Both the position numbers and the translations under genes were made by a program. From contig NC_086026.1 of assembly GCF_036323735.1 (NCBI RefSeq), positions 56,735,039-56,799,038 of the forward strand: 64,000 nucleotides of DNA, read 5' to 3'. How positions within the stretch are numbered: position 1 is the first letter of the stretch; each line of letters begins with the position of its first letter. The notes beneath the pieces were generated by a model. It did not search any database. It was given only the letters and a program-made list of their open reading frames with translations, and was not told the DNA's origin. Of the stretch, positions 46,130-58,304 are shown piece by piece. Origin of the DNA: Rattus norvegicus. Lineage: Eukaryota; Chordata; Mammalia; Rodentia; Muridae.

Positions 46130-48237
46130 TTTCAGAGCTCGAGTGCATGTGTGTGCGAGCACTTGCATTCCTGGATACGCAGGTGAGGATGTGAACGTGG
46201 AGGCTTTTGAGTGTCTCTTCCAGAAGTGCCTCCTTTGACCTAGGGCATCTGTCTTTGAGTGTGATTATTTCTCTGTGCCTTGCTTTGATCAGCACATGTC
46301 TAAATGGAAGTGCCTTAGAAAGCTAGCTCCTTCATAGGTGGCCCCACAAGCATTTAGAAAACACTGTGGAACTCTTCAACGACATCTTAAACAAACAAAC
46401 AAACAAAACAACCCAAAAAACCAACAAACCAAATCTGGTGTTTGCTCCAGCTCATGGGGGTCATAGCTTTTCTAATGGAAGAACAGCCTTGCGCTCATAA
46501 GCCTTTCTATCTTCAATCAGTTGGGTTTGTGCATGTCTTTTCCACTCTGTGATTGGTAGCTCTGTGTTAGGTACCCACTCGGAAGCGTTCTGTACTGTGT
46601 GAAAGTTCAGAGTAGTGAGTAGTTATTAGTGACTGAAACCAAATTTAGATTCCCAAATCGAAATCGTTCTTGAAGAATACTGCCCCTCCACTGCAGATGT
46701 CTTGTGCCGATGACGAGTGTGCTCATCAGAGAACAAGCTCTCACCCTGCCTTTCATAATATAAAAGCGTTTTTAATCCTTCCAAACAGGTGCTGTCGCAG
46801 TTTATTTATAACTGATGCATTAAAATGAAAAATATTGAAAGGGCCCTAAGTGGAAGGCGGCTTTTGAAATATTGCCATATTTAAATGATAGGATTTTGTC
46901 AGGCTGATTTGTGGAAAGGACCCGTCAGTGCTGGCTGCTAAGTGTTGTACTCTAGGCTTCTCGTAAGTTCAGGCACAGCTATCTGCAGTGTGCGAGTCCC
47001 GTGTAGGCTGGTCCTTGCAGTCAAAGTGATTTCTCTCTCCTGTATCCATAATCATTTGGTCAGCTCCCGTGGCCTTTGACATTTCTGCCCTTGGTGAAGC
47101 ATGCTATCTGGTAGGCTTTCTTGCCTTCCAGACTTCCTACAGCATTAAGATGGGAACTCTTCCTTGAGATAATCGGCCAGTGGTCAGCCTGTTTCTTCTC
47201 AGTTCGAATTTCATCTCACACATGGGGCAGGTAAATATGTCCCTGCACATTGGCCTAGGCCTGTTGATCTGAAAATGTCACGGCTTTACATTTCCTCTGC
47301 ATTGCGCTTTGTTGTGGAAGCCAGCCAGAGACTAACGTGGAGTTCGGTTGTATCAGTGGTGTTTGTATTGTCCCGTGACAGCTGCTCTCCCTAATTTGTT
47401 TTTACAGGGCAGCTTATAGTAAATGAATGGCATGCTGAATATTTTACTGAGATTTCAGATTATCCGAAGAATATTTTCCGGTTTACTAATTGGTAGATAA
47501 TGCTGAGTACATTGGTGTTGACATGAGCAAATGGATTTAAAATGATTTGAAGTGAGCTTCATTAAAAGATGCTGTAATCACAGGCAGCAGGAAATGTCAA
47601 ACCTGTTTTGCTGTCATTCGCTATAGTGGACCAGGAGCCATTGTAGACTTTGGGGGTTGTCAGCCCTGCTGTTTTAGTTTTGGGGTGTCAAAGGTTTGGG
47701 CAAGGAGAGATGGAGGTCTTTTCATTTTTTAGTATCTTGACCAGAAAGTAAACACCATACATTTCTAATTACCTGAGTGGATGAACGAACATTTCTCTGC
47801 GATTTACAGTGAATTCTACTGTGGGAGTCTCACCCTCCACTAAAGACTGGATGCATGGAAATCATATTTTTTTGCCCGCTCTGTACTGGAAGCTAATAAA
47901 TTATGTAGTACTCATTCCAGTAGAAGCCTGCTCTAGAATTAAAGCTAATGTGCTCCTTGAAACACCAAAGAAAACATAGGCAATGCATTACAAATTCCTA
48001 GGCTGATGCTTATACCACTGGCTTTACCTTTTAATTTATTTTAATTTATTTTCAATAGTATGCAAGCTATTTGGTCAAAATTGACCCCCTGAAAAAATGA
48101 ATAATCCAACAGTCTTTACTGTATTAGCAGTGGAGAGGACAGACTGGAGCAAGGCTACTCAGGGGTCAGATCACACTCTCGTCCATGCCACGTGTATGGC
48201 TTTTATACAACTCAGCCGGTCTGAGCTCAAGGTTTTC
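46130..48237. other. Intronic stretch, unique, possible conserved non-coding DNA
   Basis: Apart from CAAA simple sequence at about 46390-46440, no repeat family is recognised. About 46740-47640 is AT-rich, repeat-free and carries motif-dense stretches (for example AGTTTATTTATAACTGATGC and TTTTCCGGTTTACTAATTGG). Conservation cannot be judged from one genome. Confidence 0.6.
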
Positions 48238-48316
48238 CCGCTTTAGTCCTGGAGATAACAAGCCAGGACCTTGCACAGTTCTTGCCAGTGAGCTGTATCA
48301 CCAACCCTCGCCCCCT
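48238..48316 (-). mobile_element. ID-like SINE scrap
   Basis: CCTGGAGATAACAAGCCAGG, ACCTTGCACAGTTCTTGCCA and GTGAGCTGTATCACCAACCC are a decayed complement of an ID-type head. Confidence 0.5.
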
Positions 48317-48336
48317 TTAATACAAAGTCTATAAAA

Positions 48337-48425
48337 TCAGAGATAACATTGTTTTTCTCATGAGGTTGTAGGAGTATTTATACATCTCTGTCCACAGGAT
48401 GCTTTTCAAGGACAAAGCAGCTGGC
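48337..48425 (+). mobile_element. MIR fragment
   Basis: TCAGAGATAACATTGTTTTT, CTCATGAGGTTGTAGGAG (MIR has CTCATAGGGTTGTTGTGAG). Short and diverged. Confidence 0.5.
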
Positions 48426-49116
48426 GAGGGCTCCATCAGTGCTGCCTACTGACCTAAGTGAATTTATTTCCCTCTTTCAGAAAACTAAAGAAACATGGTG
48501 GGTCTTAGTTGCTAACGTATTAACCAATACCTTATTCCTTCATACTCAAGGTTTGTGAAGACTTGTCATCTCATTCAGAATACAGCTATGTAGAACATGA
48601 AGAGATCTGCGAAGCAATGTTTCAGAACTTGGGATGTGATGAGACTACCCCAAATTCCTGCTGTTGAATTCTGGGGGTGCTTACTGCTGTATTCTTGCCT
48701 TTCTCTTTGACAGCTATCAACTCAGTTTCTCTTCTGGCCCTGATGTGCTATGCTGAGAGGCTAGCCCTCCCAGGCACTGATTTCACAGTAAGAATACTAC
48801 GATACAGGAGTTTATATAATGTTAATGAAACCCACTGCCTGGCAAGCACCCCGTTCATTTCAGGCTGCTCATTAGCATCGCATTCACCTAGATGCCCTGT
48901 AAGCATTTGTACAGTTTGTGTATCTTTTAAATAGTACCAGCCTGGGTCAGCTTGACATACCAACCATCTTGCTGGATGTGCGGTAGATTCAAATGCATCG
49001 CTGAAGTCACTTGAGCACGAGCTGCTGGAGCAGAGATTATAGAAATGGAGTCTACTGAAATGGAGGGAGAAGGTTCTGGACTACCCAAATAACACAATTA
49101 AGTAACCACAATTCTT

Positions 49117-49203
49117 TTTTTTTTTTTTTTCGGAGCTGGGGACCGAACCCAGGGCCTTGCGCTTCCTAGGCAAGCGCTCTACCACTGAGCTAAATCCCCA
49201 ACC
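49117..49203 (-). mobile_element. ID SINE with perfect 17-bp target-site duplication
   Basis: Near-consensus rat ID in reverse orientation: poly-T, then CGGAGCTGGGGACCGAACCC, AGGGCCTTGCGCTTCCTAGG and CAAGCGCTCTACCACTGAGC. An exact 17-bp direct repeat flanks it (AAGTAACCACAATTCTT at 49100-49116 and 49204-49220), so the insertion is young. Confidence 0.97.
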
Positions 49204-49220
49204 AAGTAACCACAATTCTT

Positions 49221-50071
49221 GATTCAGAGCTTCTGGCTGTACTGCCTGAACAGAAAGTGGCCTCCTCATCTCTTCAGTCAGGGTTCTTTCTGCAAAACAG
49301 CCGTGAGTTAATTTTTTTTTCTCTAAATTTCCCTTAATGCCTTGATGAAATAGGGAGGAGAGAAAAAAAAAACATAACTAAAAATCTTGCCACTCGAATG
49401 ACCCTATTAGCTTTTCTGTGTATCCTGTAAACCGTGCTGGAAGTATAATAGTCTTCAGTGGCTTTGGGTGTGGGCTCCAGCCTTGTGTTGACAAATGTAA
49501 GAAATGGCCCCGCCGACTGCAGATGTGGTTTGTGGGTTAGTGTGGACTTCCCTCATCAATGGGGAAATGGGGCTTAAGTCAGGCTGAGAAAATGAGAAAA
49601 ATGCTTAAGGGATGTGACTAATGTCTCCAATGTGCACTATGCTACATAAACCCATTATGTGCTTTAATTTAATGTTCTCCATAAAGATTCAGGACCTGTC
49701 AGTGGAGGGAAAGAAACAAGCCATCCATCTTCAGCGAATTGTGACTAGAGTTTTATATTTTAAAAATACACATGCACCTCAACATACTTTTTCTTCATTC
49801 AGTTTTCTCCACATCTTGTCCCTTCCTTTCCCTTCCTTCCCTATCTTGTAGCTCCACTACTTTGGCCTCTCCAGAATGTTTTGTTCAGTGAAAGTCGACT
49901 AGTATGTTAAATATTTAATATTGCTAATTGAATCAAGGTAAAGGGTAAAGAAATAGATGCAGATCATTCAAGCCCCTGCCAGCAGACCTGAGTGCTGGAG
50001 ACGGCAGAACAGTCCCTGTGGAAGAGGACCCATCTGAGGGGAATGAGGCCTGTGGATAATACAGCCTTCCT

Positions 50072-50127
<56 letters not shown>

Positions 50128-52047
50128 CGTGTGGTGGGGTAGGGGTTAACTTACACCTGGGAGCTGGGAAACTGTTTAATTCCATAGAGGCTTGCTCTTC
50201 CCATCCCCCAAGCCTTTTCTTTTCAGGAGTCTGGAGTGGATTGGAGATGACCAGATGGATGTGGTATTTTAGCGGTTTTACGTCTTTCACATGCTAGGAG
50301 TGTTAGCACACTTACGAGTACTTCACTAAAGCCAGCCAGAATTTGTCGTGATTTTAATTGATGAGAGAGGAAATAGAAACTGCCCGGGCCAGTGTGGAAC
50401 TTTCCATTATGAAAACGTAACCTTTCACAGGGCACCCAATGGCAGTGAAATGTCAGACATCAAGGTTCCTCCTGCACCCCTCTCAGAGGAAAGAAAAGTA
50501 GATCTGCACCAGACCCCCCCACAATTCAATTCTAGAAATTGAATTAAATACCCCATTCTCTTTTTAACTTCTTTTGTTGGCTGATGTTTTTAGATAATAG
50601 GTACTTCTGACATCATTTTTCCCCCTTTTCTTCTTTTTTTGTTTTTGCTTCAAATTGTTTTAAATAGGAGAAAGCTAGGGATGGGTTAGAAAATATGAGG
50701 AATGTAAATTACATTTTAGCAATGTAGACAGGTAAGAATTCGTCTCAGCTGTTCTTTTTTTTTTTTTTCCTTTGGGGAGAGACATTCATAAACTAAGGCA
50801 GGGATAGAACTGCTTAAAGGATTAATGAGATGTGTACGGTGCTATAATAAAAAGTTTGATAAACAAAAGGTGAGAGCTCTGAAGGGTGTTTGTGTGTCCC
50901 CAGGGATTCTGAGAGGGGCTGTGTTTTTATTGGTTCTGAAAGAGACTCCAAGTAAAGTCACTCCCACCAGCTGTCTCTAAGCACCTCCCCTTCCTGTCTC
51001 ATTGCTGTACTCTTTCCCAGTCCCGTTCACACCTTCATCTTCAATCCCTCTTTCCCTTCTCTTTATCTGCTTTATCCCCTGCCTCTTGTAAGGGAGAGGA
51101 TGATCTAGGTGCTAGCCATTTTGACTGGCTATCTATACAAACCAAAAGGGTTTTCCTTAAACTCTGATTGGCTCAGCCAAGACAGAACCTGCTAAACCTC
51201 TCCTTGTTGATAACATAATGATGGTTTACTAACTTCCCTTGCTTTCCTCCCTCCTTCTCCTCTACATCAAAAATAAATTACTTGTGGAATATTTAATAGG
51301 TTCACAGGGCTCTGCTCCGGTGTTATCTGTTTTAATTCCGTCGGAGATGAGATGCGGCGCTTGTCAGCAGAGGCGGCTGATGATGTTGGTACACCTTGCT
51401 GAGCACAGGTCACGGTGGCCTGCAAACCTAAATTGGGTGGTTCAGCAGAGGAAGCCTCCTGCTGCTGAGTGGGAGGACTGGATGCATAACCTCAGAGCTC
51501 ACATGTAGCTGCTGGGTGTTAGGCAGATGCTCTGCCAGGCTTCACGCTCCTTCCCTGTCTACCTAGTGCAGGATCCTGGGCTGCTCTTTGGTCATTCTGT
51601 GGTCCAACAGAAGCAGTCAGCTTTCTGAGAGCCGTCTTGCAAAATGATATTTTTGAAGGTCACCAAGCATTGGTAGCCTGCAGTTAAGCATTATCTGCCT
51701 TGCCCGCCCTGTGGTATTTGGCACCATTAACTTCTGTTTCCTTTTACAAATTCCTCCATTTGTTCTGCGGCACTGCCTGGTTTTGGACAGCTTTATTTGG
51801 TGGCACTTCGGCTGGCTTTTTTCCTCTTCTCCTACCAGCTAACTGTTTCTCCACATTTTGTCCTTGGCTATTTTCTTCGTTAGCCTGGATGTTCTGTCTT
51901 CTAGATCTTATTCACTTCCTGGGGCTGTCCTGTATTCTGTCCACTTGGACCCTGCCCCCATTTAAAAATTTCTAAAATCCTTTGTCGACTGTCTTCTGTC
52001 CCTAGTTCCACTGCCTCCAACAAAATCCTGTTGTTTAAAATGGAATT
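49221..52047. other. Intronic stretch, unique
   Basis: No exon or repeat family recognised apart from the TG/CG tract at 50073-50132. A small CpG-retaining segment at 51318-51375 is noted in the findings. Confidence 0.65.
50073..50132 (+). repeat. (TG)n-(CG)n microsatellite
   Basis: About 23 TG units followed by GCGCGCGCGCG and GTGTGG, another Z-DNA-prone tract. Confidence 0.97.
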
Positions 52048-52318
52048 TAGGGCTGGGTGATAGCTGTCTATAAAGTGCTTGCCTTGTCTATTCCACCCAG
52101 AACCTATGTAAAAACGCCTGTAAGCCAGGCATCCAATAAGATTATAACCCAAGTGCTGGAGAGGTGGACTGGCAGATCTCTGGGACTTACTAACTGACTG
52201 TTTTGGTGAGTTATAGTCAGTTGTGAGATCTTGTTTTGAAAAAACAAGGGGACGGCTCCTGAAGAACAGGTTGACCTCTGACCTCAATAACCCCAACCCC
52301 CAACCCCCATAAAGAGAA
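52048..52318 (+). mobile_element. B4-like composite SINE
   Basis: GGGCTGGGTGATAGCTGTCT, AAAGTGCTTGCCTTGTCTAT, then CAAGTGCTGGAGAGGTGGAC, TTGAAAAAACAAGGGGACGG and TTGACCTCTGACCTC. The order (head, B1-like middle, tail) fits the B4 composite group. Confidence 0.75.
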
Positions 52319-52356
52319 CACAGCTTCACTTTATCTTTCTATTCCAGTTTCCACAT

Positions 52357-52357
<1 letters not shown>

Positions 52358-52395
<38 letters not shown>
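52358..52395 (-). repeat. (AC)n microsatellite
   Basis: About eighteen AC units on the sense strand. Confidence 0.97.
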
Positions 52396-52397
<2 letters not shown>

Positions 52398-52929
52398 GGC
52401 TATAATGGGTATTAAAGGTATTGCTGCCCTAGCCACTGCCCAAAGCAGAGCCCTGAAGCAGACATGCTCCATGTTTCTTCCTCCTCTTTTCTGGGCTTCT
52501 GATCTTGGGAGCCTCCAGACCCAAATCTCTGTAGAGTGACCACTCTTTCTGTGTTAGGAGTACGTGTGCGAGGTCTACGCCTCGATGATGGATTTTCTCC
52601 ACTAGGACTTTCCATTACCATTCTTAGGTCAGCTAGCGATGTGCTCCTCTAAAGCATGGTCCATCCACATAGTAAAGACGGGGTTGCCTTTCCCAGACCG
52701 TTGTCTGGGACCAGAGGCCGGAGTTTTCTGGTGTGATTCCTGGGCTGCGTTCTCTCCAGTGCGGATGCACTCTCCCAGTGCCGTACCAGCCGCTTTCCAC
52801 TTCTCCACTCTCGGGGATTTTTCAGCATCCGTCTTTTCCCATGTCTATGCTGCGTGGCTTCTAACCCTATTGGAAGATCAAGTTCTTCTTGACCGCCTTT
52901 ACTTACCTGAGCTTTTGATCTGTTTGGTT

Positions 52930-53040
52930 GGGAAGGGAGGCAGGGTCTCCTTCTGAACTCGTTTGTTGCAGAGGCTGACCTTGAACCTTTGATCTGCTGT
53001 TTTCACCTTCCAAGTACTTAGGTTACTGCCTTCATGCTGG
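52930..53040 (-). mobile_element. B1-type SINE fragment
   Basis: GGAGGCAGGGTCTCCTTCTG, AGAGGCTGACCTTGAACCTT and TTCCAAGTACTTAGGTTACT are a diverged complement of B1. Confidence 0.65.
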
Positions 53041-53189
53041 ACTGGAGACTGTACCAATGGCTAAGGGCGTGGCAGCCAGGCGCTCTTCCAATTGCTCTCC
53101 ATCCTCACCCCTTGCCATTTTATTCCCTCTGCCGTTTGTAACTTTCATTTTGTATAGCATTGCTCCCATTTTATCACTCAGCTAGGCTA

Positions 53190-53312
53190 CACACTAACGG
53201 AGTAGAAGCTTTCTTTGCACACACTTTTCTTTCTCCATTCTGTATGCCACCCAGCACAGTACCATGTAAATGTTAGGAGCCCAATAAATATTTATTGAAT
53301 GGATTAATGAAC
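53190..53312 (+). mobile_element. L2 or MIR 3' fragment
   Basis: CCAGCACAGTACCATGTAAA, TGTTAGGAGCCCAATAAATA and TTTATTGAATGGATTAATGA are the shared 3' signature of L2 and MIR. Confidence 0.75.
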
Positions 53313-54887
53313 ACCTACACTGAAATTCTACTTAGGTTAGCAGGCTAACTTAAAGGAACTTAAAGATCTCTTCCCACTAACGATCTTTTGTCTAATTGTT
53401 TTGGAACCTTTCCGCTTAGCCATGCAAATAAGCATAGGTTCATGAGCCCAGGGCCTGAAATAATCTGTAACAGAAAGGATCCGGGTTGTAGGTGTGCATG
53501 GTTTTAGTACAAGAAAAATTGGAAACGTAGTGCCTGTGACCAGTTGTCAATGTAAGCTCTGAGTTTCCCTACCCACCTTAAAAAGAAATCTTTTCCCCTA
53601 GCCCTCGGCAGTACTGAGTTTTTTCTTACTCCCTACATAGGCCTGCAGAAGCACAGAAACAGCAGGACAGGCTGGATAGGAAGACGAATTGGGGACAGAC
53701 AGAAAATATGATGTCTGACCACGTTCATTGCCCAATACACAATGTCATTATTATTATGGCTGTTATCACTTCCTCCTTCACCATTTATCATCCAGAAAAC
53801 ACTGGGGACATTGTGTTTTTATAAAGGTTCCTAGGGAATTATGTACACCCCACAGTGAAAGGTTAATACATAGCATCTAAGCCTACAGCACTTGGTCACC
53901 TGTGGGAGCCGATTTTGTCAAACCAGTAAAGCTGTGTGTAGTTGAGATGTATTGTTCCGGGCTATTTGTGAATACTGTATTGTGTGACACACTTCCAGCA
54001 CCCGGAAAGCCTGGCCTCTGGGACTGATCTCAAGAGCTGTTTACAGCTGTGGCAAGCCAACACCATGGCCGAAGGGAAAAGGTCTGCTCTGAGAGTGGAT
54101 CTCAACTGAAGGGGGACTGTGAGGCTCCCTTAGCCCCCTCCATGGAGCCTGGCTGAGTATAGCACTAGCTGCTGGGAGGAAACGCTGGGAAGCTCCCGAG
54201 AGCCTGAACATGGTAGGGAGGATGCTCTGGATACAGAATCTTCTTTCTAAACCCACCTGCTAACTGGAGGGAAAAAATGCCAGGCGTTCAGGTCTGCTTG
54301 CGGGCGCATCCAAAATTTAAATCCTTTCTGTGGGAAATCAGTAGAGGGTTTAATAGAAGGTTAAACAAATTACACATAAACACACAGAAGTAGTCTGGCC
54401 CAAGTATGGAAAGGCCAGAGAGCTGGAGTGCTATGGTGAAGTCCTAGGAGGTAATTTATTTTTAAAATTTATTGAACCCACTGAAGCATAAGTGTGAGGA
54501 TAAGAGAAACCATATGCGCATGTGGTCCAGAATGAAATTCTTCAGATGCCTGAGATGGTTACAACTGGTGACTAAGCCATTTTGAGTCTAGTTTAGCCCT
54601 TTCCAGTGCTGCCAAAGGGGACTGAAAGGCGACAGCTGGTCAGTGCTACCCTTAAGCCAGGCCGCAAGAAGGAAACGAGACCTTCAGCTCTCACCCCTTC
54701 TCCGAGCATTGTCTGCCTCTCGTGTTCAGTCTGTCTCCTTTCCCTCTGAGATGGCGGAGGTGTCGGGACGGGACTCCTGCAGTTCTTTTCTTGAGGGGGT
54801 GTCTCAGCGAAATTTATTCACTATGGAGTTTCTCTCTGGGAAAAGGTAATCGTACCGTTGGGCACCTCATGTTTAGGAAGCATAGCA
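53313..54887. other. Intronic stretch, unique
   Basis: No exon, RNA gene or repeat family recognised. Confidence 0.65.
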
Positions 54888-55012
54888 TTAAGCCACGTGT
54901 GGTGGCACATGTTTGCAATCTTAGGACTCAAGAGGCTGAAGCAGGAGGATTGTCACATGTTCAAGACTACATAGGGACAACCAAGCTTGTAAGATCTACA
55001 AAGCAATGCCCC
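54888..55012 (+). mobile_element. B1-like SINE (old)
   Basis: GCCACGTGTGGTGGCACATG, TTTGCAATCTTAGGACTCAA, GAGGCTGAAGCAGGAGGATT and ATGTTCAAGACTACATAGGG follow an old (proto-) B1 with many changes. Confidence 0.8.
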
Positions 55013-56871
55013 GTTTTTTAGGGAGAGGGTATACAAAATTATATCAGAGGGATAGATTTCTTTTTGGGGGAGGGGGTGTCTTCAAGTTATTTGTGAAATT
55101 TGGACCCTGTCGATTAAGTGGGTGCATGAGAGTAATCCGCAGTGACATCTCATCAGAGGGAGAATCTGAAGGAATCACACAGGAGACCAATCATGGGCTT
55201 GAATACAGAAGTGCATTGTGGAGCAGTAACACTCCTTCCCCATCATTGTTGCAGTTATAATTATGGAACCCAGCATATTTAATTGGCACGGTGTACTCTT
55301 CTCTACTGAATAGGTTGCATTGTTCATGTTTAAAAAAAAGACCTTCTGCACATGAATCCATGCACATGTTGCTCTTCGGCTCTCGAGAGGTTTCTTTGTT
55401 TACATGATGACTGATTAACTGAGCCGTGGGGCCTCGCAGTTCGTCATATATGCAAAACCGAAGAGAAAACTCTGCTCCAACTTGGAAAGGCTTTGGGTAA
55501 TTTGAGAACAATCTGTTAGATCATTGGGAAAATGTATGTTCTAACTTAGAAAGACAGATGGAAATATCAGTTGAGTCCAGTATGTGGGCTGGTCCCTTAC
55601 CTGATGGCAGGGGACCTGATCTATGTGGAGCAGAGAGGTTACTGGCATGCATGTTTGAATCTGAACCTCAAAAGTGGTATCCCTGAAGAAGTTTCTGGCT
55701 CCTGAACCCCTAGAAATGAGAGCAGTACTAAGTGTGGTAGAAAATAAGGGAGTGCATTCATGTAGGACGTTCTAGTTAGCATCAGAGACTCAGAGCTTCC
55801 GAGACGACATGCACAGGCTACAGTGTAAGGATAGCAACCGTCACAGCTAACTTCAACAATGTCCGCTGCCTCTCAAGCCCTGTACTAAGGATGCATCTTC
55901 TAGTCATTGTTCCAAGTTCTCTCAACTCTCCCAGCATTCCCTCTTATCCCCAGGCTGTGGCTCAATCGTGCAGTTTTCTTGTTTGTTGAATTCTGGGATA
56001 TGATTCCAGTGGTCTTTACCTGCCTTTGCTGTCTGCCATAGAATGTAGTAGTAAGACAAGACTCTGGCTTCAAAGCCTTCCTCATTTTACCTGTGTGTGT
56101 GCACCTGAAAAGTAGTCACAGCTCTGTCATTGGAGATTATCTCCAGAGACAAAGATCTCCAGAATACAGGCTGTGGCCTCCACAGCTGAGGCCGAGAACA
56201 CAGCCAGAAACCCGGTCTGTGGGTGCCACAGGTAGGCCTGCTCTTGGATGCAGAAGGCCGTTAGTTCAATTTCTTGCTGGAATGGATTCTTCACAAATAA
56301 GGATACTCCTTCATTTGCTATTTACTCGCACTGATTTCTTCTGTATTCTGTACTGTCCACGACAGGCTTTGCAATTTTTTTTATATATTCTTGCCAGAAT
56401 GCACTTATTCATCAGCTGTTTTTATTAGTGTTCTGGTTGAGATGCCATTTTCCATTCAAAACTCCAATTTTCAGTGGCTTTTAATTTTACAAAACAATTA
56501 CCTACTGGGCTGAAACTCCTAAGGCTGCTGCTTCTCCGCCTGGGGAGGAGGTCTGTGGGAGCCTGTTCCACTTTCCCTGGCAGCCTAAGCATTTATATTC
56601 ATGCAAGTGCTCTTTAAATGAAGTTGCAATTGCTTAATTATTTAAGCAAACGGGAACTGAATGATTTAGGGATTTTTCTAGCAGGACCAAAAGCTCTGGA
56701 TTCCCTTCCTGTCCCTTACACAGATAGTGTGTTTTTGTGCTGGCCAACTAAGAGTGATTGTCTCACTTGTGCTTTGGTGTATTTAGAAATCTGAGGCTAT
56801 TTAATGTGGAGTCTCCTTTTTTCCTCCATTCACTCATTCATTCATTGATTCATTCATTGATTCATTTTTCT
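55013..56871. other. Intronic stretch, unique
   Basis: No exon or repeat family recognised. It contains the 8-bp-arm hairpin at 56630-56649 and (CATT)n-like sequence from about 56828. Confidence 0.65.
56828..56870 (+). repeat. Imperfect (ATTC)n simple repeat
   Basis: ATTC/ATTG tetranucleotides (CATTCACTCATTCATTCATT and on) just upstream of a B1. Confidence 0.85.
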
Positions 56872-56978
56872 TTTTCCTTTCTGGAATGTTCTCTGTAGCC
56901 CAGACTGGCCTCAAACTCAGATATGACTCTGTCTCCCAAGTGCTAGGATTAAAGGCATGCACCACCAGGCCTGGCTAA
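56872..56978 (-). mobile_element. B1 SINE
   Basis: CTGTAGCCCAGACTGGCCTC, AAACTCAGATATGACTCTG, CCCAAGTGCTAGGATTAAAG and GCATGCACCACCAGGCCTGG match the complement of B1 closely. Confidence 0.9.
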
Positions 56979-57023
56979 CTTAGAATTCTTAATCAGGCTA
57001 AACCCATGGATTTTATATCTGCT

Positions 57024-57106
57024 GTTTGGGGGAGTGCTGGTTACCAAATGCAGGGCCTTGAACATGAGAGGTAAAGGCTCTACTGCTAAGCTACCCCTTT
57101 ACTAAG
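57024..57106 (-). mobile_element. ID-like SINE scrap
   Basis: TGCTGGTTACCAAATGCAGG, GCCTTGAACATGAGAGGTAA and GCTCTACTGCTAAGCTACCC are a decayed complement of an ID-type head. Confidence 0.6.
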
Positions 57107-57669
57107 CCCATGAATTTTAGAAGTCAAGCTTGAATTTTTAGTTTATATCTAAATGCTTACGTTGAATAATGTCTTCTTCGTGTATCATGGTTAACGTTTA
57201 AACTTTTGTCAGCTCCTTGAACACCTACCGTGTGAAAGGAACACACACTGTGAGTCTGAAAGGCCTGGCTCTTGGTATTGACCTGGCCTCCTATGTGGCC
57301 ATCACCCTGCACAGTGATTTCTCTGTCTGCCAGTTTTCTCTTGGGTAGCCCACCTTATTAGGGAAGTGCGTGCATAATCCATCTGCTGAACTTAGTGTTC
57401 CTAAGAAACGTGACTGCACAGCCTGTCCAGGCACTGTGCTGACTGGAGTTCTCAACTGAGCAAGGCCAGGTCCCTGTACTTTCAGGGCCAATGGTCTGCT
57501 AAGGGCAGAGCATTTCAAGCAGAGGGAACGGCACAGAGAGGAGCCTGTGAAACCGTGGAAGTCCCTTGGCTGTTTTGGAAACCATTGCTGTTCCAGTGTT
57601 TCTAATCTAAACACTAATATAAATGCAACTGCTAAGTGGGGTCCTTTTGAGGTTTGTAATATACATGGC

Positions 57670-57842
57670 AGCCGTTACTGCATTTGATCTTTGTTGTGGC
57701 CAACAGGGATCACCACCTCTATTTCATGAGGGATTTGAGGGATTTACCCAGAATCCCGTAGCTGGTGCAAGAGCTGGATTGACGTCCAGGCTTTGCGCCT
57801 CCTATCCAGGGCTCTTCTCCAGTGTCACTCAGAGCCATTGGC
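57670..57842 (-). mobile_element. MIR SINE
   Basis: ACCTCTATTTCATGAGGGAT, TTACCCAGAATCCCGTAGCT, GGTGCAAGAGCTGGATTGAC and CCAGGCTTTGCGCC follow the complement of MIR (CCATTTTACAGATGAGG, CACACAGCTAG, GAGCCGGGATTCGAACCCAG). Confidence 0.75.
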
Positions 57843-58090
57843 CTTATCTCCATGTACAAGTGCTAAGCCTTTCATGGTAATTTAATGAGACTTTATAATG
57901 TTCTTTTTACTTAAACATTTTTACTTAAACTCATCTGATGAGATAATATTATATAAAATGAAATTGAGGTTATACGTTAGCTTCTCTATATATGTCACTG
58001 GTGGCTGTAATTAAAAAAAAATTAAAGTGTAGTTATTTTTTTCCCTGAGCATGACGACTCCAAATGTTACTTCTTTAGTGCATTGTGTGG

Positions 58091-58127
58091 CCTTCTCTCC
58101 TTCCTTCCTTCCTTCCTTCCTTCCTTC

Positions 58128-58170
<43 letters not shown>

Positions 58171-58172
58171 TC
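58091..58172 (+). repeat. (TTCC)n-(TTTC)n pyrimidine tract
   Basis: About eight TTCC units then about eleven TTTC units, an unbroken pyrimidine run of about 80 bases, capable of triplex formation. Confidence 0.97.
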
Positions 58173-58304
58173 GGCTTCTCTGTCCTTCTTGTCTTATGGA
58201 ATGGAGAAATCGCACCCACTTATGTATCTTGATTCTCTGAGTATGCAATTCAAAGCCCCATCTACTCAGGCCTTACTTCAGTAACAACAAAGATATATTT
58301 TAGG

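Noticed and set aside
53041..53110. Possible B2/ID-type head on the plus strand
   Set aside because: Too short and diverged to call.
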